NCBI GenBank assembly: GCA_036186865.1
Contig: AP025049.1
Coordinates: 32,952,715 to 33,016,714, forward strand
Direction of reading: 5' to 3'
Length of the DNA stretch: 64,000 nucleotides
Source of the DNA: Eustoma russellianum
Lineage: Eukaryota; Streptophyta; Magnoliopsida; Gentianales; Gentianaceae
This document shows, in pieces, positions 22,311 through 32,502 of this stretch. A program made the position numbers and the translations under genes. Under the pieces are notes generated by a model, which had not been told where the DNA came from, did not search any database, and saw nothing but the letters and a program-made list of their open reading frames with translations. How positions within the stretch are numbered: the first letter of the stretch is position 1; every line of letters starts with the position of its first letter.

Positions 22311-22544
22311 TCAATTGCAAGCCGGATCACAAGAGCAACAGTTGCAGGGGTCGCAACATGAGCAATCTAACAATCCTCTCTTCCAACCCCTCAAAGGTAG
22401 GCTGCTCAATTTTCGGCTGGAGTCACCATAGTCTGCTGGCTTTGCAATTCCTGCATCAGGCTTGATAAGTGAAGCATATCCAAATTGGGAACATAGCAAG
22501 ATCGCCACAGCACCGGATAGACACAGCAATGTGTTGTTCCCCAT
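22311..22544 (-). CDS. putative secreted cysteine-rich peptide precursor (77 aa), family unknown
   Basis: The chosen start is the ATG at 22544. An in-frame upstream ATG at 22589 lies beyond a likely splice acceptor (TTGCAG, 22581-22576). The precursor begins MGNNTLLCLSGAVAILLCSQ, a convincing signal peptide: short polar start, hydrophobic core, likely cleavage after Ala24 (G-Y-A|S). A spacer of about 30 residues, rich in Pro/Ser/Asp, leads to a dibasic Lys55-Arg56, then a short tail with eight Cys at residues 61, 63, 64, 67, 69, 70, 72 and 76, ending at Asn77 and a TGA stop. The plan (signal, pro-region, dibasic site, Cys-dense mature end) resembles secreted peptide hormones or defence peptides; the vicinal Cys pairs could alternatively bind metal. 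I recognise no family. A copia element sits 86 bases past the stop. Real expression is unproven. Confidence 0.55.
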   Translation of the reverse strand: MGNNTLLCLSGAVAILLCSQFGYASLIKPDAGIAKPADYGDSSRKLSSLPLRGWKRGLLDCSCCDPCNCCSCDPACN

Positions 22545-22581
22545 GACGTATGTTTCTTGCAGCCTTAACCAAAAACTGCAA
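22545..22581 (-). other. probable 5' UTR exon start with splice acceptor
   Basis: On the minus strand, a pyrimidine-rich run precedes CCTTGCAG, then about 30 bases (TTTTTGGTTAAGGCTGC...) lead to the ATG at 22544. This is what a 5' UTR intron ending just upstream of the start would look like. The matching donor was not identified. Confidence 0.4.
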
Positions 22582-22589
22582 GGAATCAA

Positions 22590-23502
22590 AGGATTTAATG
22601 AGAAAGATTATTCAGTGAGATTGGTACTTGTTTGAGTGCATATACCACAAGTAACTGTATGGATATAATTAAAATAATTCATTATACAGGTCTTACTATT
22701 GTTCCATATCACGACAGAGTAGTAAAAAACAAAATAAGTAAATGTAAAAACCTGATGAAATTACTCAACTGAAAAAGTCGGACCGTAAAAAACCTAAGTA
22801 ATTTAACAAGTAAAAAAAAATGAAGATGTATTGTTATTTCACATGTACGTGGCTAAAAGCGACTGCATTCTTGTTTTAATACACACTCATGAGAAGAAGA
22901 AGTAATAATTAATAAAAGTGTACCAACACATTACCAGAAAAAGTGATGAATATACTTAATAAAACGCATACTACATTAACATGACGAAATTACAAACAAT
23001 CTAGATGTATCACAATTTTGTGCTTAATCTGATCATGTTTCATTACTGCATGTTGTACGAAAATAAAGTAACAATTGATGCTGAGTTCACTACATATAAA
23101 AATATATATATGTATGTATGGATGTATGTTTCCACACACGTATATGTATGTATGTTCTTAAACATCATATTTGAGTTACATTTTCGAAATGAAAAAACAA
23201 TTTTATACGTATTATAAATCTACAGAAAGAGAGGGACATGTGTGTATATACATAATCATATCTACACACATATATATACATGTATATATATATATACACA
23301 AAGATGATTTAGGCCGATAATGTCGAAGTACTTGATAATGTTTGTTTCTATTGGATGCAAATCTTTTAAAAAATTTAGAGAATTACTATATCATACACAT
23401 CTATAAACCTCAGGAAACAATTTTTGTTCTAGGAAGGCCATTCAAGGTATCTTGTATTCCTCCTACCACTCAAAGATTTTCAACCTCAACATGAGTTTTA
23501 TT
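22590..23502. other. host-like intergenic DNA upstream of the cysteine-rich gene
   Basis: AT-rich, with loose TA/CA microsatellite patches at 23099-23160 and 23240-23300. No coding signal beyond short chance ORFs. It should hold the promoter and first exon of the minus-strand gene, but no clear TATA box or exon could be assigned. It ends at the outer copia insertion point. Confidence 0.5.
23498..23502. repeat. target-site duplication TTATT (left)
   Basis: Directly precedes the LTR start TGTTGTGATTAATTC. It matches 40231-40235 on the far side, 16.7 kb away. Confidence 0.92.
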
Positions 23503-24302
23503 TGTTGTGATTAATTCGAGATACGTGTAATGCGCAGCACGTTGATAAAGTTTATATGAATTAATCATAAGGTGGACGTTATGTATAATAATATTATATG
23601 TCACATATGTCACGTAATAATATTAATTATTACGTAAAACATCCACACGTTAAGTGATCATCCGGTATGTTCGTGGATGTATAGCATGGTCAAAATGGAA
23701 GCCCAGAATATGTAGAAAGTCATATGGTCAGAGACCGGGATGGATTGGCTCAAAGTGTTACGACCATAAAGTGTACGACATTTGGTCCCCGAAGTGCAAC
23801 AACCCACGTGTGGCTAGTAGATAATTATTGGTACAATAATTAAATATTTAATAATATTTAGTAATAATATTTATTATTAAATTTTAGATAATATTTAATA
23901 AAGGTTGATAAGGTTGGGTTTTAAATCCTAACCTATCAGATTCTTCCATCTCCCTCTATATAAAGGAGGAGGTTTCACCTCCTCACAGCAAAAAGAAAAA
24001 CCAGCGGCCATACAGTATTAGAAGGATGGTGTGCCAAATTTTTTATAAAGTCCACACTGCCTAGCCTCTCCATCGGGTAAAGTAGTGAATTATTGATTCC
24101 GTTCAAGGGGGTGCATCAACAATTGGTGGGAGGTCGTGAATCCTTGGATCATGCCAGATTCATCATCAGCCGGAACAGTTGCAGCGCACGTGTTCAGATT
24201 AACAACAACAATGGAGCAAGGTATATTTTCCGCATTTTGTTACTTTATTCATTTATTCGATTAAATGGTCCTATTCAAGGTTTCATTAAATTAAATCCAA
24301 AA
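23503..24302 (+). repeat. 5' LTR of the outer copia element (800 bp)
   Basis: Starts TGTTGTGATTAATTCGAGA and aligns throughout with 39384-40230. The expected terminal CCAACA reads CCAAAA here. It contains a TATA box TATATAAA at 23957-23964 followed by GGAGGAGG. It differs from its partner by scattered substitutions and by lacking the partner's TTTAAATTTA-rich expansion, so this pair is older than the 15836-22224 element. Confidence 0.9.
23957..23964 (+). promoter_or_regulatory. LTR TATA box
   Basis: TATATAAA in CTCTATATAAAGGAGG, repeated in the 3' LTR at 39886-39893. Position about 450 bases into the LTR fits a U3 core promoter. Confidence 0.65.
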
Positions 24303-24304
24303 AG

Positions 24305-24319
24305 TGGTATGAGAGCGGG
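24305..24319 (+). other. primer-binding site (one base variant)
   Basis: TGGTATGAGAGCGGG, with G for C at the seventh base of the usual TGGTATCAGAGC. It starts two bases after the LTR end. Confidence 0.85.
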
Positions 24320-24475
24320 CCTAATCGAATCAATTATGTTAATATATTCATGCTAAAAAACGAAATTTTTTGGGGTCAAAAATGTTTTTCAGAGAAAAAA
24401 TCTGCTGAAAAATATAGTTTCTGGTTCTGCTTTTTGGTTTATTCCTAACACCCCTCTGTTTTGATAAGAACTGGC

Positions 24476-24690
24476 GTTGGCGGCCTGGTGGCCAGTGCAT
24501 GGAGTAAAGAATAAGAGGTCTCAGTTTCGAAACCCTCCACCCGAAATTTCAGCACCTTTTTTTTTCTCTGGAAACTGTATTCAGCTTTAATATAAAAGCA
24601 AAACCTCCTTCAGTACAGCATAAAAAGCTGCTGGCCTAGTGGCCAGCGCCTGAGGCGGAAAGAAGCATGTCACGGGGTCGACTCTTCTTA
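24476..24690 (+). repeat. two tRNA-like (SINE-head-like) modules in the leader
   Basis: Module 2 has TGGCCTAGTGG (24632-24642), a perfect match to the pol III A-box consensus, then GGTCGACTC (24676-24684), one mismatch from a B box. Module 1 has CGGCCTGGTGG (24481-24491) and TTTCGAAAC (24525-24533), slightly weaker. A-to-B spacing is about 34-35 bases in both, as in tRNAs. Each A box is also part of a CTGG/CCAG palindrome. No complete cloverleaf could be drawn, so these are not called tRNA genes. Confidence 0.45.
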
Positions 24691-25039
24691 GCAAAAATTC
24701 TAGAGCATTTTTGCTCCTGATACCGCTGGCGAGCTGTCTAGGGTTTGGCCTGGCAATTCAGCTTCTGGCCAGTCCTGCCCTGAAGCAGAAAGGGGTTCGG
24801 CCCAACCGACTATTTTTTTTAAAAAAAAGGTTAAACAGTTTGGGCTCCCGTACTGGTGGGCCTGTCCTCCGGCTTGGTAATCCGAGTGCAGTACGGTTCT
24901 AATAGGGCTTCCGCCCAAATGGTTATTAAAATTAAAAAAAGAAAAATCTGGAAAATCAGAATGGGACGGTCTGGTTCCGACCCGACCCGACCCGCGGCTC
25001 CTTTCCCCTTTTCTTTTAATTTCAGTTTTGGTTATTTAT

Positions 25040-25162
25040 GTGTATATTATTATTATTTTGGATAAAGTAAATAATAATAATTTCTTCTTATTATTATTAT
25101 TATTTAAAGTTTATCTTAAGGAAAATAGTAGTAAAAATAAATTATTATTATTATTATTGTTA

Positions 25163-25203
<41 letters not shown>

Positions 25204-25419
25204 AAGTTTCCATTTAAAATAATAATAATAATAATGATGATGATGATTTAATTATTATTGTTATTATTATTAAAGGAAAATAGTAATAATAATTAGTTAT
25301 TATTATTATTTTAAAGTTCTTTTAAAGGAAAAGAAAGTAAATAATAATGATAACAATTCCATTATTATTGTTATTATTTAAAGTTTATTAAGAAAATTAG
25401 TAGTAATAATAATATATCC

Positions 25420-25457
<38 letters not shown>

Positions 25458-25460
25458 TTA
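25040..25460. repeat. ATT/AAT trinucleotide-repeat block
   Basis: Alternating runs of TTA/ATT and AAT/TAA, the longest at about 25137-25200 and 25415-25456, separated by recurring AAAGTTTAT(T/C) and AAGGAAAATAGTA spacers. The recurring spacers suggest that a unit of roughly 90-130 bases was duplicated and then diverged. Confidence 0.85.
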
Positions 25461-26573
25461 AAGGAATCCAAAATAATAATAATCAAGTGTTAAGTTAATT
25501 TTCTGTTATTGCATTATTATGTTTATATGCATGATTTAATTGTTTATTTATTTATGTTGTTTATGTTTATGCATGTTAATAAATAAATAAACAAATAAAG
25601 TTAAGGAACTTAACCCAATAAGGATCCGAATCTTGTTTGACCCGGTTTGACCGAGTTCAACCAAATTAATTCGATGGGCTAAGTTGACTGAATTAAACAA
25701 CACTTATCAATCAATACGGTTCATACTCGTGATAGATGACTCATTGAGTTGTGATAAAAATACCGTACAAATAGTTTTTTCTAAGAAAGCCGGTTCTTAA
25801 GCGAGACCATTGTGACACCACCGGTGGCTTGAAAATTATGTGGAATGGTAATACACCCTTATGGCAAGTGGGTATTACTGAATCGGTTCATTTCACACTC
25901 AATGTGACCATTCATAAGGTTATATCACTTGTTAAATTGATTGATAAAGATATTGTTTTCTTAAACCGTAAGAAGAATCGAGCTAGGTTCAAGGTGGTTC
26001 TTATTTGAGCCCTAAAGGAAATCAAGCTGGTTCGAATTGGTTTAAGTAAAACAAAACAGATGTTGAGGTTAAGTATGCACGGTATGTGCAAAAGGGTCAG
26101 TCGGTAAACTGCGGATCATTTATAACCTTAAAGTTACGCGATTTAGCAAATGTAGGGCTTTAATATGATCTCCTTAAAGTGCAGCAATCATATTATCGTC
26201 ACTATATTTGTTATGATCGTGAATGGCACGTATGTGTTGGAGGCAATCATTGACTGGCCCAAAAGGAAGATGTGATTGTCGAAAACACATATGAACATGG
26301 TAGTAGAGCCAAATGGGTCCGGCGGTGAAGTTTTAAATGCATAAGTTAACTCATCGTCGCAAAGGAAGGGGGTTGACCCGTGCTTGGAGAGCCGTCATAT
26401 TGACCACTACACCCAATTGTTGGAAGGTATTGGGATGACTCCAAAGAGCCCTAATGCTGAAAGACAATTGGTAGATGGAATTAAAGTTCTATTTTGATAT
26501 TCGGATTTTATGCAGTTTAACGATTACACATATTGTGTATTTAAGTCCGTTTGTTGTTTCCTTTTCAGCAATA

Positions 26574-27136
26574 ATGTCTAACATTAAGGATATTTCTACA
26601 TTGAACTATTCAAACTATAAGCAATGGAAAGATTAACTCGAGATCTTTCTGGGGATTGCTAATTTAGACACTGTGTTGCAGATACATCGTCAAGCTGTGC
26701 TAATAGACGAAAGTACCAGTGAGCGAAAATCTCACATGGCACGCTGGTTACGATCAAATCGCATGTGTCTCATGATCATGCAAAAGACTATCCTCAAATG
26801 CTTCAGGTGACACGTTTCTGAATCCATGATGGCCAAAGATTTTTGGCCGATCTCGAGCAAAGATATGTAAAGAATGACAAAGCTGAGGCAAGCAATCCCT
26901 TAAAGAAATTTTGCTCGAAACAGTATCGCGGAAACGGCAGCATAAGGGAGTACATTCTAAAGATGACTCACATCGCTTCTCAATTGAGAAACATGAAACC
27001 GGTTGTCTCTGATGACATGCTAGTTGTCATGATTCTCAACTCCTTACCTCCAAAGTTCAAACACTTTGTAGCCAGTTATAACTGCCAAAAGGAAAAATGG
27101 ATACTGAATGAACTTATCGTGCATTGCGTGCTATAG
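26574..27136 (+). pseudogene. outer copia gag
   Basis: Start ATG at 26574 (MSNIKDISTLNYSNYKQWKD), then an in-frame TAA, then LEIFLGIANLDTVLQ. The next block, RWLRSNRMCLMIMQKTILK, matches the conserved gag W-x-x-SNRM motif. From 26843: ADLEQRYVKNDKAEASNPLK, IREYILKMTHIASQLRNMK and SYNCQKEKWILNELIVHC, the UBN2-type gag core. A frame change lies between 26810 and 26843, so two or more lesions disable it. A zinc-knuckle start (MTCFFCNKDI) is visible near 27288 and is broken by a stop. Confidence 0.85.
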
Positions 27137-27442
27137 GAGGAAGGGCTAAAGAATGAGGGGCATGAGGTTGTGAATGCTGTCGCCACCAAGTCCAATGGAA
27201 AGAAAGGTAAAGCTGCGGAAAATGTTACTATGCAAAAGGCAAGTCAAAAGGAAAAAGGGGTGCTAACTACTGACGCACCCAACAGCATGACTTGTTTCTT
27301 TTGCAATAAGGACATTTAAAGAAGAACTGTACCGGTTATATTTCTAGACTCAAGAAAAAAGGGTACGTTCTTAGTTTGTGCTAAAGGAAAACAAATTGAA
27401 GTCTGAAGATATGAAGCGAATCGTGTAAATAGTCCACTAGAG

Positions 27443-27831
27443 TTGATTCGTACCAATATTAGTGGCCCATTTCATCTAGTTACTCGAAACGACCACTCTT
27501 ATTTTATCACCTTTATTAACGACTATTCGCGATATGGATATATATTCTTCATTAAAGAAAAAGCGCAAGCAATAGACATGTTCAAATCCTTTAAAGCTGA
27601 AGTTGAGTTACAACTCAACAAAAGGATTAAAACCGTTTGCTCGGACCGTGGGGGTGAAAACTACGGTCGATATGATAGATCAGGAGAATAGTGTCCAAGA
27701 CCATTTGCTAAATACCTAGAGGAAAACGAAATCGTCCCTCAGTACACCATGCCTGGGTCACAAAGCATGAATGGTGTAGCTGAAAGACGAAACTGTACAC
27801 TTATGGACATGGTGCGTAGTATGATGAGTCA
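27443..27831 (+). pseudogene. outer copia integrase, cut by the nested element
   Basis: LELIRTNISGPFHLVTRNDH, FINDYSRYGYIFFIKEKAQA and KTVCSDRGGENYG (second catalytic Asp), then a TAG at about 27689, then QYTMPGSQSMNGVAERRNCT (catalytic Glu) and MDMVRSMMSHV up to 27831. The first catalytic Asp position reads Asn (RTNISGP for RTDxxGP). Only about 100 bases separate the zinc knuckle from this core, so protease and the GAG-pre-integrase region were deleted. The nested LTR begins at 27832. Confidence 0.87.
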
Positions 27832-30800
27832 TGTAGGATCTGCAAGGCACAACTAGAAGGGGGGAGGGGTTGAATAGATGGTGCGGAAAATATGGTTTTT
27901 AAAATTTCTTTAAACCTAACCAATTCAAGTTCTGAAAACAGATTATGTTTTCAGGACCAGTATTAAATCATTTTTAAAACTAGGTTAGAGGTCTCCAAAA
28001 ATTATGAAATTTTGAGAGAACTTAGCCTCAGATGTTATGAGGGTCCCCTAAAAATTTCAAATCAAAATTCAACCTTTAACCCCTTCAAAAACCGTTGGCA
28101 CTCAGATTGTGCAAATCTGCCAGAAATGATAGATGGTCTTGAAAAATTAATTCCTATTTGTGTGAACGTCGAAATGATCTGAAAATTTGACCAATAACCC
28201 TTCACACACTATATTTAAATGGGTTGAAACAGTTTAGGAAGATTCTTTTGGGAAGTAGGTTAATTACAACCAAAGTCTCAACCTTTGCAAGTCTAAAAAT
28301 CAGACTGCACTAGTCTCAGAACTTTTGATGTTTAAATGACTTATACTTGTCCAAAAGGGTTGAAACTTGGTCAAATTAACCCTAGAACGTGCAAGTATGT
28401 TTCTGGAAATTTTTATAATTTTTGGAAATCTTTTACTATTTTTACGAACGTAACAAAACGGATAAACAGTGCAGAAACTGAAAAGTAAATGCTGAAAGTA
28501 AATTGCACCGAGATTTTTATACTGGTTTGGTTATAAACAACCTACTCCAGTCTTCAAGGAACACCTTCCTTGGTTCACACTATTCACACACACAACACAC
28601 CTTACCACAGGGTTGATAGAGTTACACCTTAACTCCAACCCTTTACAAACCTTGTATTGCTAGTACAATTTGCACGAACACCACCACCCTTGTTAGAATG
28701 AAGATTGATCACACCTTGATCAATCTTTTACAAAGATGAATGAATGGTGGTTTATATGAAGCCTATTCAAGATTAAAAGATGTAAAGTACAATAGGCTTT
28801 TTACAAGAAAAGAGAGAAAGAAAATGTAGGAGAAAAGAAGCTTGGCAATTTGATCACTTTAGAATGCAATTCTTGGTCTTGTATTTGTTTGTTCTCCTCT
28901 TCCTCCCTTATAGAGTCCAGCCGTCCCCCTCTTGCCATCTGCCCCTCTTGAAAATTTCCTTTTAAGTGCTTGAGAGAGTGTAAGACATCATGGTGATAAT
29001 GCTTTGCTTACTTGGCATCATTCTATTGGACCATCATTTAGTCTTTGCTTACTTGGCACCTCTTTATTGGTTAAATGTTGTCATCATTTGATGACTTGGA
29101 AAATCTGAAATAATCACTTAAAATTTGCCAAAAAATCAACCATTAATTCATACCATAAATCACAAATTCCATCATAAATTGCAAGACAAGAAATCTCTCC
29201 TTTTTCAAAGCAAAAAATCGGTCATTATCACCTTGCCATGCTGAATTTTTCAGCATGTGCATTATGGAATAAAATTCAGATTATTTACTATTTTTCTTTG
29301 AATTTTTATCATAAAAATGAATCAACCATATATGGTAAGTCTTGCTATCAATTGATGAATGAACTTGGACCCAAAATAGGTGAAGAATTCGGCCACCATA
29401 ACCTTCACACATGCTGAAAAATTTCAGCATGTGTGATATGTAGAATATCACACTTGATTACCTTACATAATATTCAAATCATTTCCATAACATCTTCAAT
29501 CAATCCTTTAATAAAAGATGACAAAATATGTCACCCTTAATGTCAAAAAAATCGGCCAAGATATGTGTAGTATGCTGAAATTTTCAGCATGTGACATAAG
29601 AAAGGTATATGTTGAATACTTACCTTTTGTAGCTTCTCTCTTTGATCCATCAACATTGTATGATTGATCCTTGACCAATCAATATGCCAACAAGGCTCCA
29701 CATGTGCTCCATCTCAGCTGTATGTAACGTTGGAATGTGTATGTACATGTGCTGAAATTTATTTTTGCTAACTTTGTAAAATAGTGCACATTTAATAATA
29801 CACACATGTAATATTCCAATCAGCCCTTAATTTAATTTTCTAGAACACTTTAAGATGTATATTATATGTAAAAAGTGTCTAGATACGTGTCACATGATGT
29901 TCAAGAAAAACGTTCCATGTTATGTGCGTAGAAAGCCGAATTTTTGATATTTATCGATTACCCGATTTTTCTCTAATTTAAATTCCAACTTTTGCACATG
30001 ATATATATATTATGTTATACATAATATATATAATATATACTTTAAATCTCAGCACTTGGCTGATTTAAAGTGGTACCATAAACATGTGACAAAATTAAAA
30101 TTAGAATCTTCACATTTTGGCCTAAATGTGGGGTGATTTGTGTGTGCCAACATGGAAAGTATTTTTGGCTGATCATACCATGTGTAGCACGAAAGTTTCA
30201 TCAATTTTTGATGTATATGGGCTGGCCATTTATTTATGGCAAGTACGTGACACGTTGGCGAAGTTTCGGTATTCGCCCGATACGACAAATTTCGGTTTAG
30301 AACCTTTTATCGTGTCGTATTTAATTTGTCATCACCATATCTCATATCATATGATATAAGACCTGAATATACTCATAAATATGAGTTAAGTATAGTGGTG
30401 TGACGTTAACGTACGTACGTAAAATATATAACGTGTCGGTAGTACGTTGGAATACATGTGTATGTGCCTTTTATTAAAAACTCTGAAAATATATAGTGTA
30501 TATATATAAATGTGGCGTGTTTAATAAGATGGGGAGGAGGAGAGAACTTTTCTTCCTTGGCCTTGTTGCCTTTGTGCCTTTTCCAAATGAATCTTCCTTT
30601 AATGAACTACTTAGTTTATTAAACTAAGCACTTCACTTAATGAACTACTTTAGTTCATTAATGGTGGCACCTGAAAATAGTATAAACTCAACAAATGTGG
30701 CTCGTTAGTACGGCAACATAATATATAAGCTAAATAAGGCAAGTAATGGCAAGTTATCATGCATACATGTACACACTTATACACGTTTATATATATATAT

Positions 30801-30859
30801 ATACATATATATATTCAAATTTCTTATTTTGAAATCACTCAAACCCTCTTATTTCTACA
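27832..30859 (-). repeat. 3' LTR-A of the nested element (3028 bp)
   Basis: In plus orientation it runs from TGTAGGATCTGCAAGG to TTATTTCTACA and aligns end to end with 36220-39348. Sense is minus: TATA-like CTATAAGG at 28914-28907, hairpins upstream of it in U3, and (TA)n runs at about 30490 and 30790. Relative to the partner it lacks about 35 bases near 30695. Short ORFs found in both copies (for example 30049-30288) are not credible proteins. Confidence 0.93.
29238..29590. repeat. three near-perfect hairpins in the LTR-A U3
   Basis: 29238-29256: ATGCTGAA-TTT-TTCAGCAT. 29406-29435: a 14 bp perfect stem CACACATGCTGAAA with an AA loop. 29572-29590: ATGCTGAAA-T-TTTCAGCAT. Spacing is about 165 bases, and each is preceded by a TCGGYC/TTCGGCC motif. 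The partner LTR has them at about 37626-37644, 37794-37823 and 37960-37978 (the last with one mismatch). They lie upstream of the TATA-like box in the sense direction. Confidence 0.8.
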
Positions 30860-31080
30860 ATCTCCCCTTTTTGATGATTTTCAAAATAACATGTGTACAT
30901 GATTTAAGTGCTATCTCTCCCCCTTGAACTATGCACAGATTTGAAATTTGAATTTCGAATTTCAAATCCGGCTCCCCCTTGATTCATGCAATTAAGATCA
31001 ATCAGTGTCTCTCTCCCCCTTAAATCATGCTTCTCTCTCCCCCTTTATTTTGGAAAGTTAATCAAAAGATTCCTGTCAAA
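30860..31080 (-). other. cluster of five polypurine tracts before the 3' LTR
   Basis: On the minus strand, AAAGGGGGAGAGAG, AAGGGGGAGAGAC, CAAGGGGGAGCC, CAAGGGGGAGAGATAG and finally AAAAAGGGGAGA, which sits next to the LTR start. The last is the primer position used for LTR definition; the other four are similar enough to be extra or ancestral tracts. Confidence 0.75.
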
Positions 31081-31107
31081 AAGGAAAGTAAATCAAATAA
31101 TATCACA

Positions 31108-32502
31108 TTAAATCACATCAACGGGGATCATGCCTAATTTAGAACGGAGAGATTCATATGTGGCTTGATTTAAGGCCTTTGTAAATATATCCGCTACTTG
31201 TGATTCTGTGCATACGTGATCTATGACAATATTACCATTGTTAACGTGATCACGAAGAAAATGATAGCGAACTTCTATACACTTAGCCTTAGAGTGTAAT
31301 ACGGGGTTCTTAGACAAATTGATGACACTCATACTATCACAATATATAGGAATCTTATTTACGATAATTCCAAAGTCCGAAAGTTGTTATTTTATCCACA
31401 ACAACTGTGTGCAACAGAGGCTAAGAGCCATGTACTCAGCCTCCGTAGTGGACAAAGCAACACTTGCTTGCTTTTTGGAAAACCATGAAATAAGAGAATT
31501 TCCTATAAATTGGCAGGTTCCGCTCGTGCTTTTTCTATCTATCTTGCAGCCACCATAATCTGCATCAGTGTAAGCATGTAAGTCAAATGTGAAATCCTTA
31601 TCATACCAAATACCTAAGGTGGGCGTCTGCTTAATATAACGGAATATTCTTTTTACCGTATTTAAGTGTGACACCTTAGGTTGACTTTGAAAACGAGCAC
31701 ACATGCAAACGCTAAACATGATGTCAGGCCTACTAGCAGTTAAATATAGTAAAGAAGCTATCATAGATCGATATAATCCATTATCAACGTCTTTACCATG
31801 TTCGTCTTTGTCTAATTTAGTGGTGACACTCATAGGCGTAGGGGATGGTTTCAAATTTTCAAAATTGAACTTCTTGATCATGTCATTTACATACTTAGCT
31901 TGGCTTATATGAATTCCTTTACTCGTTTGCTTAATCTGTAAGCCAAGAAAATAATTAAGTTCACCAACCATAGACATTTCAAATTCAGCTTTCATACAAT
32001 TTTCAAAATCTTTAACGAGTCTATGTGAGGTAGATCCGAAAATAATGTCATCTACGTAGATTTGAATAATAAGTAAATCTAATTTTTCTTGTTTCAAAAA
32101 TAGTGTACTATCTATAGTACCACGTTTAAAATTATTTTCTAAAAGGAAAGTAGCAAAACGATCATACCATGCTCTTGGCGCTTGCTTTAGGCCATATAGT
32201 GCCTTCTTTAGTTTGTACACGTGATCTGGATGTTTCAAATCTTCAAAACCGGGTGGTTGCTTCACGTATACTTCTTCTTGTATAAATCCGTTTAGAAAAG
32301 AACTTTTGACGTCCATTTGATACAATTTAAAATCTTTCATGCAAGCAATAACAAGTAAGAGTCGTATAGCTTCTAAGCGTGCTACGGGTGCAAATGTTTC
32401 ATCGTAGTCTATTCCTTCTTCTTGATTATATCCTTGAGCTACGAGTCTTGCTTTGTTTCTAACGACCTTTCCTTCTTCATTCATTTTGTTCCTAAATACC
32501 AC
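31108..32502 (-). pseudogene. nested-element reverse transcriptase and RNase H, one premature stop
   Basis: 32502-31387 is open for 371 codons: ARLVAQGYNQEEGIDYDETF, KLYQMDVKSSFLNGFIQEEV (first Asp), LKKALYGLKQAPRAWYDRF and LIIQIYVDDIIFGST (YVDD), then the connection YFLGLQIKQTSKGIHISQAK. The RNase H follows: TDADYGGCKIDRKSTSGTCQ and STTEAEYMALSLCCTQLLW. A TAA at 31386-31384 interrupts, then the frame resumes to 31108 (YCDSMSVINLSKNPVLHSKA, QVADIFTKAL). Apart from this stop all catalytic motifs are intact, making it the best-preserved polymerase in the window. Confidence 0.93.

Larger units (their letters stand above)
24320..26573 (+). other. long untranslated leader of the outer copia element
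   Basis: 2.25 kb between PBS and gag without a credible ORF. From left to right it holds the tRNA-like modules, a GC-richer patch near 24840-25010, an ATT/AAT-rich block (25040-25460), and then ordinary sequence up to the gag ATG. Copia leaders are usually far shorter, so inserted material is likely. Confidence 0.6.

Noticed and set aside
23005..23217. Plus-strand 70-codon ORF with Met/Tyr/Val-rich repeats
   Set aside because: It reads through a TATG/TGTATG microsatellite and resembles no protein.
24476..24690. Functional tRNA genes
   Set aside because: A and B boxes are present but no acceptor stem or anticodon arm could be paired, so only tRNA-like modules are reported.
25040..25460. CRISPR-like or satellite array
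   Set aside because: The repeats are simple trinucleotides with irregular spacing, in plant DNA.
30049..30359. Paired ORFs also found at 38451-38743
   Set aside because: Copies of non-coding LTR-A sequence. The minus-strand pair differs at its C-terminus through an indel, which argues against a maintained protein.
30860..31107. Envelope-like ORF, as found in some SIRE elements
   Set aside because: Only about 250 bases lie between RNase H and the 3' LTR; no ORF or membrane segment is present.
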